Below, one piece after another: positions 16,554 through 26,442 of a stretch of 64,000 nt of DNA. The translations under genes were made by a program, and so were the position numbers. Every line of letters starts with the position of its first letter. Position 1 is the first letter of the stretch. This stretch comes from Virgibacillus salarius (lineage in GTDB: Bacteria > Bacillota > Bacilli > Bacillales > Amphibacillaceae): the NCBI RefSeq assembly GCF_039521925.1, contig NZ_BAAACY010000053.1:1-64000 (forward strand), given 5' to 3'. The notes below the pieces were generated by a model that made no database searches, was not told the origin of the DNA, and saw nothing but the letters and a program-made list of their open reading frames with translations.

Positions 16554-18365
16554 ATGATGAAAGACAGAGATTTGATTCAAGGGAACCTGCAGCAGGCATA
16601 CTTTCAAATTACCTCTAATCTATCCCATCTCTCTTATGAAGAAAGTCTACATAATATGATAAAAGCGATCAAGCAGGTATTGCATCTAAAATGGGTAGGT
16701 GTATATCACTATCTACGTTCAACTAATTCGTATCACATTCAGTTGATGGACCCTTCAAATGAAATAAACGTATTAAACCAATTACCATTGAATGCTATAT
16801 CAAATGATAATCAGTTTGGAAAGTGCATAATTGATCGATCTTCTGTATTTTATTTAAAGCTAAAAGATAGAAATTTTTCCAAGGTATTAGTGTGTTTTAA
16901 AGCATTTCAAATCGATCCTACTATACTTGCGATTGTTCAATCAGAATCTCAGAGGTTGATAATGCAATTGGATCAATATTATCCACAACAAATAAACTAC
17001 CCGTTTTTATATGATCTTTCCATTTGTATATTTACCATGAAACGGAAATCTTCCATCTTAAATGAAGTCATTGATGCAATTCGTGAAATATATCCAACCC
17101 ATTCGCTACACTTATTACTCGCACATGATACGGAAGTTGATTATAATTTTTCAGTAAAGTCGATGGCGTATACGGATGATAGTACAAATGGTTTTGGATC
17201 TAAAGCGTTCATGACTGAGGAGGTTCAAATCGAGAAAAGAAAAGGAGGTGCAGGTGAAAAATTATATGTTCCTCTAACGGGAAGGCAAGGTGTGTATGGT
17301 GTTATCCAATTGATTTCAAAAAGCTGTGATGTATTCGCGAAAAGCGATGTAGATTTTATAACACATATTGCTCAAACAGCTGGAAAAGCAATAGAAAACG
17401 CAAGTCTACTCGAAAATGCAAATTTGCTGATCGCGGATTTAAAACTAATTAATGAAGTTACACATCAATTGAATTCCAATTTAAATTTGACTGATATTAC
17501 AGAATTTGTTCGAAAAAAAATCAAAGAGGTATGTCGTGCTTCGGAAATAGGTTTTATTTTTCAACGGTCTGATGGATCGTATGCTGATGTTCTAACTGCG
17601 AGCACTGCCTACTTTAAAAAAGAAGAAAATCAGAGTCTAGTGGATAAATTACTGAAGGATATCGTTCATCCAACATTTTATGGGAAGTTTGAATATATTC
17701 CAACATTTCCTTATCATTCGCTTATGATTATTCCGTTGCGACAAGACATCCATACATATGGTCATGTTGTGATTATGCATGAAGCGTCCTATTTCTTCTC
17801 GTTTGAAGTGTTTAAATTATTGCAATCATTGATTCAACATTGCTCTTTAGCACTCGCCAATGCTATCTTAAAAGAGGAATTGGAAAAAGCGGTTATCACA
17901 GATTACTTAACAAAATTATATTCGAGGAATTATTTAGAAAAAGTTGTCATAAATCAAATGAAAACAGCTAGAATGGGCTCATTAATTTTATTTGATATTG
18001 ACGATTTCAAACGAATTAATGATACATACGGTCATCATGTTGGAGATGAAGTACTTAAACAAGTGGCTGATGTAATAATGAGGTTTTCTGAACAAGATGC
18101 TATTCCTTCCAGATGGGGAGGGGAAGAATTAGCCATATACACTCCTAACCTATCAATTGATGATGCGGTCCAAATAGCTGCAGGCATTCGTGAGCAAGTA
18201 GAGGAACGGACTAATCCAACTGTAACACTATCTTGTGGCGTTTCTTCTTGGTCAGAGGATTTCGATGATTCCGTAAGTGAGCTTTTTATTCGTGCAGATA
18301 AAGCACTATATGAAGCGAAGCATAGAGGGAAAAATAGTGTAGTGAAGCGTGTAAAAGATAGATAA
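16554..18365 (+). CDS. dgcP: GAF-GGDEF diguanylate cyclase (DgcP/YtrP type)
   Basis: A soluble 603-residue signalling enzyme that should make cyclic di-GMP from GTP. It has tandem GAF-like sensory regions (roughly 30-190, 205-290 and 310-440) and a C-terminal GGDEF domain (about 445-600). The active-site loop reads R-W-G-G-E-E-L, an accepted active variant, and the Mg-binding FDIDDFKRINDTYGH block is intact. It lacks the RxxD inhibitory site at the usual place. No membrane segment is present. It sits divergent from rpsD and convergent with the free-Met-sulfoxide reductase, the same neighbourhood as ytrP-ytsP of B. subtilis. AGAGGTG precedes a double ATG. Confidence 0.88.
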   Translation: MMKDRDLIQGNLQQAYFQITSNLSHLSYEESLHNMIKAIKQVLHLKWVGVYHYLRSTNSYHIQLMDPSNEINVLNQLPLNAISNDNQFGKCIIDRSSVFYLKLKDRNFSKVLVCFKAFQIDPTILAIVQSESQRLIMQLDQYYPQQINYPFLYDLSICIFTMKRKSSILNEVIDAIREIYPTHSLHLLLAHDTEVDYNFSVKSMAYTDDSTNGFGSKAFMTEEVQIEKRKGGAGEKLYVPLTGRQGVYGVIQLISKSCDVFAKSDVDFITHIAQTAGKAIENASLLENANLLIADLKLINEVTHQLNSNLNLTDITEFVRKKIKEVCRASEIGFIFQRSDGSYADVLTASTAYFKKEENQSLVDKLLKDIVHPTFYGKFEYIPTFPYHSLMIIPLRQDIHTYGHVVIMHEASYFFSFEVFKLLQSLIQHCSLALANAILKEELEKAVITDYLTKLYSRNYLEKVVINQMKTARMGSLILFDIDDFKRINDTYGHHVGDEVLKQVADVIMRFSEQDAIPSRWGGEELAIYTPNLSIDDAVQIAAGIREQVEERTNPTVTLSCGVSSWSEDFDDSVSELFIRADKALYEAKHRGKNSVVKRVKDR

Positions 18366-18386
18366 GTTCTTATAAATGGAAGAATT

Positions 18387-18417
18387 AAATCGGCTGGGCT
18401 TTCCGCACAGCCGATTT
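18387..18417. terminator. Bidirectional terminator dgcP / msrC
   Basis: Arms AAATCGGCTG and CAGCCGATTT with an 11-nt loop lie between the two convergent genes, with A/T tracts on both sides. Confidence 0.75.
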
Positions 18418-18444
18418 CCAGTTATGATCTATTATTAGGTATAC

Positions 18445-18927
18445 TTAGGGTAAATAAGTTTGTAATGCATGAACAAACTTTTCTAAATATTCCTGATCAA
18501 TTTCATCAAAGCGATCCATCATCGGACTGTCAATATCAAGAACACCGTAAACCTTATTATCTATAATGATAGGGACAACGATTTCAGATTTGGTAGCACT
18601 ATCGCATGCGATATGACCAGAAAAATTATGAACGTCAGCTACCCGTTGGGTTGATTGCTCTTTAACAGCAGTTCCACAAACACCTTTTCCATAACCAATA
18701 CGGATACATGCTGGTAATCCTTGGAACGGACCTAACACAAGCTCATCTTCTTTCCATAAGTAAAAACCAACCCAATTTGTATCGGAAAGAAATTGATTTA
18801 ATAAGGCTGATGCGTTGGAAAGTATGGCAATAGCATCCGTTTCATCTTCACTTAATGCTTGCAGTTGACGAATTAATAACTCATAATCTTTTAGTTTATT
18901 TCCAGAATATATACTTGTTTGGAACAT
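18445..18927 (-). CDS. msrC: GAF-domain free methionine-(R)-sulfoxide reductase
   Basis: A 160-residue single GAF domain enzyme that reduces free methionine-R-sulfoxide, using thioredoxin for recycling. The three redox Cys of the fRMsr family are present at C74, C84 (KGVCGTA) and C108 (GHIACDS), as is the DIDSP motif near the end. Length is typical (YtsP, about 163 aa). It is convergent with dgcP and divergent from refZ. Confidence 0.9.
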   Translation of the reverse strand: MFQTSIYSGNKLKDYELLIRQLQALSEDETDAIAILSNASALLNQFLSDTNWVGFYLWKEDELVLGPFQGLPACIRIGYGKGVCGTAVKEQSTQRVADVHNFSGHIACDSATKSEIVVPIIIDNKVYGVLDIDSPMMDRFDEIDQEYLEKFVHALQTYLP

Positions 18928-19039
18928 TTAGATTTTCCTCTCTCTTTAGTATTTCGACATGTATGATAAATATTGTCGAGCGAAAATTGCAGGATAAATC
19001 ATCTCTATGTCGTAATGGAGATGTAAGGAGTTGAATCGT

Positions 19040-19681
19040 ATGAAGACTAATCTCTCGAAACAAAAAGTAATAGAAGCAGCTTCCGCATTATTTTTTCAAA
19101 AAGGATTTCATGGCACTTCTGTTCGGGATATTGCGGAGAAGGCCAATGTTAATGTTTCGCTTATTAGTTATTATTTTAAAGGAAAGCAAGGGCTGCTGGA
19201 ATATGCGGTTACGGACTATTACGAAAAATATCTTGATACCATGGAAGAAGCGTTAGAGCATTATCAAGACTTATATGCTTTGGATCAGTTAAAGGAATTA
19301 ATTTTCATCATTATACAGTATAAACAAAGTAATCATCAATTCTCTTGTTTTATACATAGAGAATTGTCGCTAGATTCTGTATTCGTTAGAGAGATGGCTG
19401 TGACCTATTTAGCGAAGGAAAATTATTTTATTAGCAGGGCATTTTTTAGTGTACTTGATAAACAGCATTCATCAATTAATGATCGAAATTATTTATTAAT
19501 GCAGTTAAAAGGCATGCTAATTACGCCATATATTATGCATAATGAATGGAAAAATCATATTATTGGTGATGGTTCGCATGATTTATTCGTTACAAATTAT
19601 GTAAAGACGATTCATCGATGGTTGGACTTTTTAGTCGAGGTTTCAGGTGAAAAAATAGCTGAGGATGCACATGGCAGATGA
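19040..19681 (+). CDS. refZ: TetR-family regulator RefZ
   Basis: A TetR-type DNA-binding protein of 213 residues. The N-terminal helix-turn-helix is clear (ALFFQKGFHGTSVRDIAEKA...ISYYFKGKQGLLEY, about 12-57). The position just before ezrA and after ytsP is that of RefZ, which binds near the origin and helps tune FtsZ-ring placement at the start of sporulation. AAGGAG at 19025-19030 fits the ATG at 19040; the TTG at 19031 directly abuts that site and is unlikely. The C-terminal domain is too divergent to name a ligand. Confidence 0.82.
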   Translation: MKTNLSKQKVIEAASALFFQKGFHGTSVRDIAEKANVNVSLISYYFKGKQGLLEYAVTDYYEKYLDTMEEALEHYQDLYALDQLKELIFIIIQYKQSNHQFSCFIHRELSLDSVFVREMAVTYLAKENYFISRAFFSVLDKQHSSINDRNYLLMQLKGMLITPYIMHNEWKNHIIGDGSHDLFVTNYVKTIHRWLDFLVEVSGEKIAEDAHGR

Positions 19682-19947
19682 TGTCGCGATTTACTAGTGA
19701 AATAGGCACGCTGACGATTGTCGTACAATACTATACAATCACTTGCTAATTTTTATTATGTATAAATGAGTACGGACTTACCTATAGCGTGTAGAATAAA
19801 AAATTGGCTGAAACCCCAATTTATTTGTATTTTTTTAGCAAAAATTGTGTTTAACATGGTATTATTATAATTAGATTATTATTAGCGACGATTATTTTAT
19901 TTTTGTAAACGTCCATCCTCTTTAGGAATTTAGTTGGGAGGCATTTT

Positions 19948-21639
19948 ATGGCATACATCATAGGCATTATACTAATAGTTATAGCACTTATTATTACAGG
20001 ACTTATCTTACGAAAAAGGGTATATGATGTTGTTGATCGTTATGAAGCCTGGAAAATGGACATTATGGGTCGAAACATCGCTTCAGAGCTCTCCCGTATA
20101 AAAATATTAAACTTATCAGGGGAAACACAAGATAAATTTGAAGCGTGGAAGGATCGCTGGGAATATATAGTAACAAAAGAGCTTACTGATATTGAAGAAC
20201 ATTTATTTGATGCAGAAGAAGCGGCGGATCGATATCGGTTCTCGAAAGCTAAAAAAATCCTGGCTAAAGTCGATCAGATATTGCAATCCGTGGAAAAGGA
20301 TATAGAGAAGATTTTAATGGAAGTAGAAGAACTGCTTGAATCCGAAGAGTCCAGTAGAAAAGAAATAGAGCATGTTGAACCTACAGTAAAGGCGTTACGT
20401 AAACAGCTTTCGCAAAACAGATATCAATATGGAAAAGCGGAAGCCTATTTTGATAAAAAAATGGATGAACTGGAAGCACAGCTAACTAATTATCATCAAC
20501 TTGTCGAGAATGGAAATTATATAGAAGCGAAGCAGCTCGTCGATCAATTAAAGCTATCTGTGGATAGCCTAGAGGGAGAGTTAGATGATTTTCCACAATT
20601 ATATAAATCATGTAAGCAGGAATTACCTAGTCAGTTAGATGATTTATATACAGGTTTAAAGGAAATGAAAAATGAAGGTTATCGTGTGGATCATCTGGCT
20701 TTTGAAAAAGAAATACGCAAATATCAGGAAAGACTTTTACATATAGTTGGCGCTATGGAGAGTGGTGACTTTTCTGAGGCAGAAGGTGCCATAGAGGAGA
20801 TAGATGGACGGATAAAGGAAATGTATCAGCTGCTCGAAAAAGAAGCAATAGCTAGGAATTTTGTGGAAACAAAAGTTCCGACCTATCAGAGTACGTTAAA
20901 GGAAATTACAGACACATTTGCTGGTACTAAAGCGGATGTTGAGCTATTAAAGAAGGCTTATTATTTTGAAGATAGTGATATGGAGAAGTATTTAACATTA
21001 GAAAAGGCAATCGGAAAACTAAACACGCAATTTGAAGAACTACTAGATAAAATCGAGAAAGAGAAATCTCCACACACAAAGCTACGTGATGAGTTAGAAG
21101 CTGGCTTTGTGCAAATTGAAGAGCTAAAAGAAAAACATGAAGCGTTTAAAAAGCGCATTCGTAATCTTCGTAAGGATGAGCTTGAGGCGAAGGATAAGTT
21201 GACGGAAATGCGAAATCAGTTGTATAGTATTCAGCGTAAGCTCAAGAAAAGTAATGTTCCTGGAATTCCAAGTAATATATGGAACTTAATAGAAACAGCT
21301 GGAGAAAAAAATCAACGTGTGATGAAAACATTGGAAAAACAACCGCTAGATATGGCAGAGGTGCAACAAGCTTTAAATGATGCGAAGAATGCTGTAGAGT
21401 ATTCCATGGAACAAACAGATCTTATGTTGGAACAAGCTTATTTAACGGAGCAGGTTATCCAATATGCGAATAGATATCGTAGTCAGTATCCATTATTAGC
21501 TGCAAAGCTAGCCGAATCAGAACGGTTATTCCGAAATTACGAGTATGAACTATCGTTGGAGCATGCAGCTAAAGCAATCGAAGAAGTTGAACCTGGCGCG
21601 TTAAAACGAATTGAGGAATATCAAGAGGTATTGAATTAA
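19948..21639 (+). CDS. ezrA: Septation ring formation regulator EzrA
   Basis: A 563-residue membrane-anchored regulator of FtsZ assembly. It has one N-terminal membrane segment (3-22, N-out type) followed by an almost entirely coiled-coil cytoplasmic domain with spectrin-like repeats and a YRSQYPLLAAKLAESERLFR segment near the C-terminus (the family's QNxNRYRS patch is represented by QYANRYRS). Length matches the family. TTGGGAGG precedes the ATG. It is followed by a strong terminator at 21656-21688. Confidence 0.95.
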   Translation: MAYIIGIILIVIALIITGLILRKRVYDVVDRYEAWKMDIMGRNIASELSRIKILNLSGETQDKFEAWKDRWEYIVTKELTDIEEHLFDAEEAADRYRFSKAKKILAKVDQILQSVEKDIEKILMEVEELLESEESSRKEIEHVEPTVKALRKQLSQNRYQYGKAEAYFDKKMDELEAQLTNYHQLVENGNYIEAKQLVDQLKLSVDSLEGELDDFPQLYKSCKQELPSQLDDLYTGLKEMKNEGYRVDHLAFEKEIRKYQERLLHIVGAMESGDFSEAEGAIEEIDGRIKEMYQLLEKEAIARNFVETKVPTYQSTLKEITDTFAGTKADVELLKKAYYFEDSDMEKYLTLEKAIGKLNTQFEELLDKIEKEKSPHTKLRDELEAGFVQIEELKEKHEAFKKRIRNLRKDELEAKDKLTEMRNQLYSIQRKLKKSNVPGIPSNIWNLIETAGEKNQRVMKTLEKQPLDMAEVQQALNDAKNAVEYSMEQTDLMLEQAYLTEQVIQYANRYRSQYPLLAAKLAESERLFRNYEYELSLEHAAKAIEEVEPGALKRIEEYQEVLN

Positions 21640-21655
21640 GTAAATAGGACTTAAT

Positions 21656-21688
21656 AGAAAAAGGATATTATATAATATCCTTTTTTCT
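21656..21688. terminator. ezrA terminator
   Basis: AGAAAAAGGATAT and ATATCCTTTTTTCT form a nearly perfect palindrome with T-tracts in both directions, just after the ezrA stop codon. Confidence 0.85.
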
Positions 21689-21753
21689 AAGCAAAGAAAT
21701 TAATTAAGAAGGCGGCTTGGTGTAATTCTTCTAGGAAGTTAGGAGTTAGTTGA

Positions 21754-22893
21754 ATGATTTATTTAGATAATAGTGCTACAACAGTGCCTGATTCAACAGT
21801 ATTAAAAAGTTTTGAACAAGTATCTACTACTTTTTTTGCTAATCCATCTTCTATTCACCCATTGGGAGGAGAGGCAGAAAAACTTTTAATTCAAGCTAAG
21901 AAACAGGCTGCTGAAATTCTATATGTAGCGGAAAATGAAATTATATTCACTTCTGGAGGTACAGAAGGTAATAATATTGCTATTAAAGGTATTGCTTTAG
22001 AGCATCAAAGCAGGGGTAAACATATTATCACCACTCAGATTGAGCATCCTTCTGTAGATAATGCCTGTAAAAGCTTGGAAAAATTAGGCTTTGAAATAAC
22101 ATATCTACCAGTGAATAGGGATGGGGTAATTGCCTTATCAGACCTAAAGCAAGCAATAAGAAATGATACCATTTTAATTAGTATTATGCACGTGAACAAT
22201 GAGCTAGGTTCGATCCAACCTATAGCAGAAATCGGAAAAATTGCAAAACAATATCCAAAATTATTTTTCCATGTCGATTATGTCCAAGGGTTAGGGAAAG
22301 TTCCATTAACCTTAAGAAATAGTGGAATAGATCTTTGTACGATGTCTGGTCACAAAATTCATGGTTTAAAAGGAACTGGCTTATTGTTTGTAAAGAATGG
22401 AACAACTCTTTTTCCGTTATTTCATGGCGGAGAACAGGAGCAGGCGATACGTTCGGGAACGGAGAATTTAGCTGGAGCAGTTTCGATAGTAAAAGCCTTA
22501 CGCTTAATCATGGAAAAGGAACGATTATACAAGCAGAGGTTATATGAATTACAACGTTTTCTTCGTGAGGAACTGGAAAAAATAGAAGCTGTTAAAGTAA
22601 ATACGCCTATACATGCGGCACCGCATATTATTAATTTTTCGATACCAGGGATTAAACCAGAGGTAATGATACACATGCTCAGTGAAGAAGAAATTTATAT
22701 ATCAACAAAATCAGCTTGCTCTTCTAAAAAGTCAGATGAAAGCAAAATTCTCGCGGCTTGTGGGTTTTCTGATGATAGAGCAGTATCTGCATTACGAGTA
22801 AGTCTTTCTTATCAAAATACAGAGGAAGAATTAACTAATTTTATTCACGTACTGAAAGAGAAAATTCAACAATTTAAAGAAGTAATGGAGTAG
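21754..22893 (+). CDS. Cysteine desulfurase of the NifS/IscS type (NifZ)
   Basis: A PLP-dependent enzyme (379 aa) that takes sulfur from cysteine as a protein persulfide. The PLP lysine lies in GHKIHGLKG (about residue 200), and the persulfide Cys in KSACSSKK (about 324). It ends 5 bp before thiI, an arrangement shared with B. subtilis nifZ-thiI. Its main job is therefore probably supplying sulfur to ThiI for 4-thiouridine in tRNA, not general Fe-S assembly. A small variation is HVDYVQ in place of the usual HVDAVQ. Confidence 0.92.
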   Translation: MIYLDNSATTVPDSTVLKSFEQVSTTFFANPSSIHPLGGEAEKLLIQAKKQAAEILYVAENEIIFTSGGTEGNNIAIKGIALEHQSRGKHIITTQIEHPSVDNACKSLEKLGFEITYLPVNRDGVIALSDLKQAIRNDTILISIMHVNNELGSIQPIAEIGKIAKQYPKLFFHVDYVQGLGKVPLTLRNSGIDLCTMSGHKIHGLKGTGLLFVKNGTTLFPLFHGGEQEQAIRSGTENLAGAVSIVKALRLIMEKERLYKQRLYELQRFLREELEKIEAVKVNTPIHAAPHIINFSIPGIKPEVMIHMLSEEEIYISTKSACSSKKSDESKILAACGFSDDRAVSALRVSLSYQNTEEELTNFIHVLKEKIQQFKEVME

Positions 22894-22898
22894 ATAAC

Positions 22899-24098
22899 AT
22901 GCAATATGATCATATTTTAATACGCTACGGAGAAATGGCGTTAAAGGGTAAAAATATAAAACAATTTATTATCCGTCTACAAGAAAATATTCAACATAAA
23001 TTAGCTGCATTTCCAAACATAAAAGTAAAACGAACACAAGGGAGAATGTTTATTTTACTAAACGGTCATGATGCTGAGCCAATTATCGAAAAATGTAAGA
23101 ATATCTTCGGAATTCAAAGTATGAGTTTGGCAATTAAGGTGGAGAATGATCCCGATAAAATAAAAGAAGCCGCTTTATATGCTTTAAAAAATGCTACAAA
23201 TGTAAACACATTTAAGGTATCTGTGAAGCGGATTAATAAAGATTTCCCCATTGCTTCACAGGAAATGAATCAAGTATTAGGTAGACATTTATTAATCAAT
23301 ACGAATGAAATTAAAGTGGATGTGCATCATCCTGATTTAGAAATTAAAGTCGAAATAAGACTAGAAGCAGCTTATATTACGTCAAGTGTTATTCAGGGAC
23401 TTGGAGGTCTTCCGGTAGGCACATCTGGTAAATCACTATTATTACTTTCAGGTGGTATTGATAGTCCTGTTGCTGGCTACCTAGCGATGAAGCGAGGGGT
23501 GCAGATTGAAGCTATTCATTTTCATTCACCGCCATTTACAAGTGAACGTGCAAAGCAAAAAGTTCTGGACTTAGCTAAACAATTAACAAAGTATGGTAAA
23601 TCGATTCAAGTGCATATCGTACCGTTTACCAAACTCCAGCAAGAAATTTTTAGAGAAATGCCTGACGGTTATGCAATGACAATCATGCGGAGAATGATGA
23701 TGCGTATAAGTGAACGGGTGTGTGTGAACCAAGAGATCTTATCGTTGACTACTGGTGAAAATCTTGGACAAGTAGCGAGTCAAACCATGCAAAGTATGAA
23801 TACAATTAATGAAGTAACTAACTATCCGATTATTCGACCATTGATAACAATGGACAAAACAGAGATCATTAACATATCAAGAGAGATTGGTACCTACGAC
23901 ACGTCTATTTTACCTTATGAGGATTGTTGTACGATATTTGTACCTAAGTCGCCAAAAACGAAACCAAAAAGAGAAAAAGCAAATTTGTTTGAATCGAAGA
24001 AGGATTTTACAAAATTAATGGATGAAGCAATTGCTGGAATAGAAACGATAAAAGTATCAGCACGAGATACAGAGACCAAGTTTGATGGTTTGTTCTAA
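22899..24098 (+). CDS. thiI: tRNA 4-thiouridine synthetase ThiI
   Basis: A 399-residue enzyme that adenylates U8 of tRNA and transfers sulfur from the upstream desulfurase. It has an N-terminal ferredoxin-like/THUMP region (about 1-165) and a PP-loop pyrophosphatase domain with S-G-G-I-D-S near residue 185. It lacks the C-terminal rhodanese domain of the E. coli form, as is normal for Bacilli, and retains the YEDCCTIF cysteine pair near 345. The overlap-distance to the desulfurase gene and the shared upstream signals indicate one operon. Confidence 0.95.
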   Translation: MQYDHILIRYGEMALKGKNIKQFIIRLQENIQHKLAAFPNIKVKRTQGRMFILLNGHDAEPIIEKCKNIFGIQSMSLAIKVENDPDKIKEAALYALKNATNVNTFKVSVKRINKDFPIASQEMNQVLGRHLLINTNEIKVDVHHPDLEIKVEIRLEAAYITSSVIQGLGGLPVGTSGKSLLLLSGGIDSPVAGYLAMKRGVQIEAIHFHSPPFTSERAKQKVLDLAKQLTKYGKSIQVHIVPFTKLQQEIFREMPDGYAMTIMRRMMMRISERVCVNQEILSLTTGENLGQVASQTMQSMNTINEVTNYPIIRPLITMDKTEIINISREIGTYDTSILPYEDCCTIFVPKSPKTKPKREKANLFESKKDFTKLMDEAIAGIETIKVSARDTETKFDGLF

Positions 24099-24171
24099 GG
24101 AAAGGCAGAAGACTGGATTATTAATGTCTGACCATATCCCTTAATTTGTCAGGAACTACCATTTAAAAATA

Positions 24172-24202
24172 TGTATGCTTTCTCTCCTTTGTACACATTC
24201 TA
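24172..24202 (+). promoter_or_regulatory. Probable forespore (sigma-G type) promoter of the SASP gene
   Basis: TGTATG (24172-24177) and CATTCTA (24196-24202) with an 18-bp spacer resemble the forespore consensus TGAATA / CATACTA. The position, 25 bp before the SASP start codon, and the function of the gene support it. Confidence 0.5.
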
Positions 24203-24226
24203 TAAGTACCAAGGAGGTGAGTTAAC

Positions 24227-24427
24227 ATGGCAGCAAATAATTCTTCAAATCAATTAGTAGTCCCTGGTGTTCAACAAGCTCTAGATCAAATGAAATATGA
24301 GATTGCTCAGGAATTTGGTGTACAATTAGGACCAGATTCAACATCTCGTTCCAACGGTTCTGTTGGTGGTGAAATCACTAAACGTCTTGTTCAAATGGCT
24401 GAACAACAATTTGGTGGAACAAAATAA
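24227..24427 (+). CDS. Alpha/beta-type small acid-soluble spore protein
   Basis: A 66-residue DNA-coating protein of the spore core. The family signatures are present: LVVPGVQQALDQMKYEIAQE, in which the germination protease GPR cuts after the first E-x-A motif, and the C-terminal GGEITKRLVQMAEQQFGG. An excellent AAGGAGGTGAG site precedes the ATG. It is monocistronic between a sigma-G-like promoter and a terminator. This position next to thiI is that of sspA in Bacillus, but the exact paralogue cannot be told by sequence alone. Confidence 0.95.
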   Translation: MAANNSSNQLVVPGVQQALDQMKYEIAQEFGVQLGPDSTSRSNGSVGGEITKRLVQMAEQQFGGTK

Positions 24428-24452
24428 CTTAAATTAAATAGTTAAAATGGCT

Positions 24453-24482
24453 ATAGGGCTATCCGGTTTGGGTAGTCCTTTT
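24453..24482 (+). terminator. SASP gene terminator
   Basis: AGGGCTATCC and GGGTAGTCCT form the stem, with a TTTTT tail, 25 bp after the stop codon. Confidence 0.75.
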
Positions 24483-24514
24483 TAATTGTCTAGGAAATGA
24501 AGGAAATTATAATA

Positions 24515-24676
24515 TTTGCCCATATGGATAAATAAGGGTGTGTTGAACTGCGTCCAGCGCCAGTGCCCAGAAACGAGGTGACTTCATGAATCGCCCTACA
24601 TAAGTCATCATCTGCTCGCAAGCTCACCGTGATTCCTTTATCCCCGTTGACTCGCTCCAGTCGCTTGCGCTTTGTT
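24515..24676 (+). repeat. Dispersed repeat family A, copy 2
   Basis: Second copy of the ~170-bp element, in the gap between the SASP and amidohydrolase genes. It carries GGATAAATA, CCAGAAACGAGGTGACTTCA, GCTCGCAAGCTCACCGTGAT and the CGCTTGCGCTT end, with a short deletion just before that end compared with copy 1. The open frame on its minus strand is an artefact of the repeat. Confidence 0.8.
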
Positions 24677-24780
24677 CTCATTGATAAACCTATTATGACT
24701 ATAATCCCTCTTGATTCCTATTCAGAAAATAAGTAAGGTATGTATATAACATTTTTCTAATGAAGGAGATCGAAGAAGCT

Positions 24781-26391
24781 ATGGGAACACTATGGTTTGG
24801 TGGACCGATCTACACGATGGAACGTGAGGATGTAGTGGTAGATGCTGTATTTACCGAGGAACATCAAATAGTTGCTATTGGAACATATGAATATTTGTAT
24901 CATACTTATTTTAATCAAATAGATGAAGCAATAAATTTGAACGGAAAAACAATGTTACCAGGATTTGTTGATAGTCATTTGCATATTATTTGGCATGGTG
25001 AGAAATTACTTCGGCTTGATCTTTCCCAAATGCAATCAGCCGAAGAAGTATTAGAAGCACTGTTTAACCGAGCTACAAATCTTTCTGAGGGAGAGTGGCT
25101 CGTGGGTGAGGGCTGGAATGAAAACCATTGGGATGAACCACTCATTATTCACAAAACTGCACTTGACGAAATTGTACCTCATAATCCTGTCATGTTGTCT
25201 CGAGTATGCCGTCACGCTATTTTAGCTAACAGCAAAGCAATAGAACTGGCAGGTATTGATACTGTAAATAAAACAGCTAATCCAAAAGGTGGCGTTATTG
25301 AACGAGATGATGATGAAGAGACAACGGGTTATTTCTTGGATACTGCTCAGGAATTAATAAAGCAAGCAATGCCAACTGTTTCACAGGCTTATCTAGAACA
25401 AGTAATCTCAATCGCTATAGATGATCTTCTTTCAAAGGGCTTAGTTGGAGGACACAGTGAAGACCTTAATTATTTTGGTGGATTTGATAAGACTTTTGGT
25501 GCTTTTAAACATGTGTTGGATGGGAAGGAGAAAATATTTAAAGCGCATTTACTCGTCCATCATGAAGTTATGGAAGACATGATTCATGCTGGGCTAGGGT
25601 ATTTGAAGGGGCCACGTTATGCAGAGCTTGGCGCAGTCAAAATATTTTCGGACGGAGCATTGGGGGGGAGGACAGCATGGTTGTCTACAGATTATGCGGA
25701 TGACATTGGAAACAGAGGTTTTGCAATTCACAGCATACCTGAGTTAGAGGAACTCGTGGCTAGGGCACGTGTCTATCAGTTGCCAGTAGCAGTTCACGCC
25801 ATTGGAGATCAAGCCGTTTTAGAAATTGCATCCATATTGAGTAAATATCCGTTAGCAACGAATGCTCGCGATCGAATTATCCATGGACAAATTTTAAATA
25901 AACAAGCCTTTGAATTACTAAAGGAGCTTCCTGCTGTCGTAGACATCCAACCGACCTTTGTTGCTTCAGATTTCCCTTGGGTAATTGATCGGCTGGGACA
26001 AAAACGGCTAGACTTAGCGTATGCTTGGAAATCTATGCTTCAGCACGGAATACATTGTGCTGGTGGGTCTGATGCACCAATTGAGAAAGTGGATCCGTTA
26101 CTTGGAATTCAAGCTGCGGTTATTCGTAAATCCTCTTTTGATGGAAAAACATACTTACCTAAAGAAGCGCTGACTATATTTGAAGCCGTACAATTATATA
26201 CGACTGGTAGTGCTTATGTAATTAATCAAGAGAATAGTAGAGGTTTGATTACGGAAGGTTATCACGCTGATTTCACTATTTTGGAGAAAGATATTTTCCA
26301 AGTCAATCCAAATGAGATTCACGAAATTGACGTTGCAATGACAGTAATTGACGGGAAAATTGTATATGACAAGAACCTTTCTTCTATTTAA
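24781..26391 (+). CDS. YtcJ-family metal-dependent amidohydrolase
   Basis: A cytoplasmic hydrolase (536 aa) of the amidohydrolase-3 family. It has the TIM-barrel metal motifs: GFVDSHLHI near residue 68 (H-x-H), KIFSDGALGGRTAW near 290 (bridging Lys), VHAIGD and IHGQ (His ligands), and GGSDAPIEKVDPL (Asp). Substrates of the family are mostly unknown; N-acyl amides or formamides are typical. The chosen ATG at 24781 has AAGGAG 12 nt upstream, whereas the ATG at 24760 overlaps that site. It is the same gene that stands near ppnK/ytfI in B. subtilis (ytcJ). Confidence 0.88.
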   Translation: MGTLWFGGPIYTMEREDVVVDAVFTEEHQIVAIGTYEYLYHTYFNQIDEAINLNGKTMLPGFVDSHLHIIWHGEKLLRLDLSQMQSAEEVLEALFNRATNLSEGEWLVGEGWNENHWDEPLIIHKTALDEIVPHNPVMLSRVCRHAILANSKAIELAGIDTVNKTANPKGGVIERDDDEETTGYFLDTAQELIKQAMPTVSQAYLEQVISIAIDDLLSKGLVGGHSEDLNYFGGFDKTFGAFKHVLDGKEKIFKAHLLVHHEVMEDMIHAGLGYLKGPRYAELGAVKIFSDGALGGRTAWLSTDYADDIGNRGFAIHSIPELEELVARARVYQLPVAVHAIGDQAVLEIASILSKYPLATNARDRIIHGQILNKQAFELLKELPAVVDIQPTFVASDFPWVIDRLGQKRLDLAYAWKSMLQHGIHCAGGSDAPIEKVDPLLGIQAAVIRKSSFDGKTYLPKEALTIFEAVQLYTTGSAYVINQENSRGLITEGYHADFTILEKDIFQVNPNEIHEIDVAMTVIDGKIVYDKNLSSI

Positions 26392-26442
26392 TTAGATCGG
26401 TTCTTGTCCGTATTATACGTTATATGCTGCTTCACGCTCTAG

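Noticed and set aside
24490..24681. 63-codon minus-strand frame
   Set aside because: It lies wholly in dispersed repeat A copy 2 and is not kept in the other copies.
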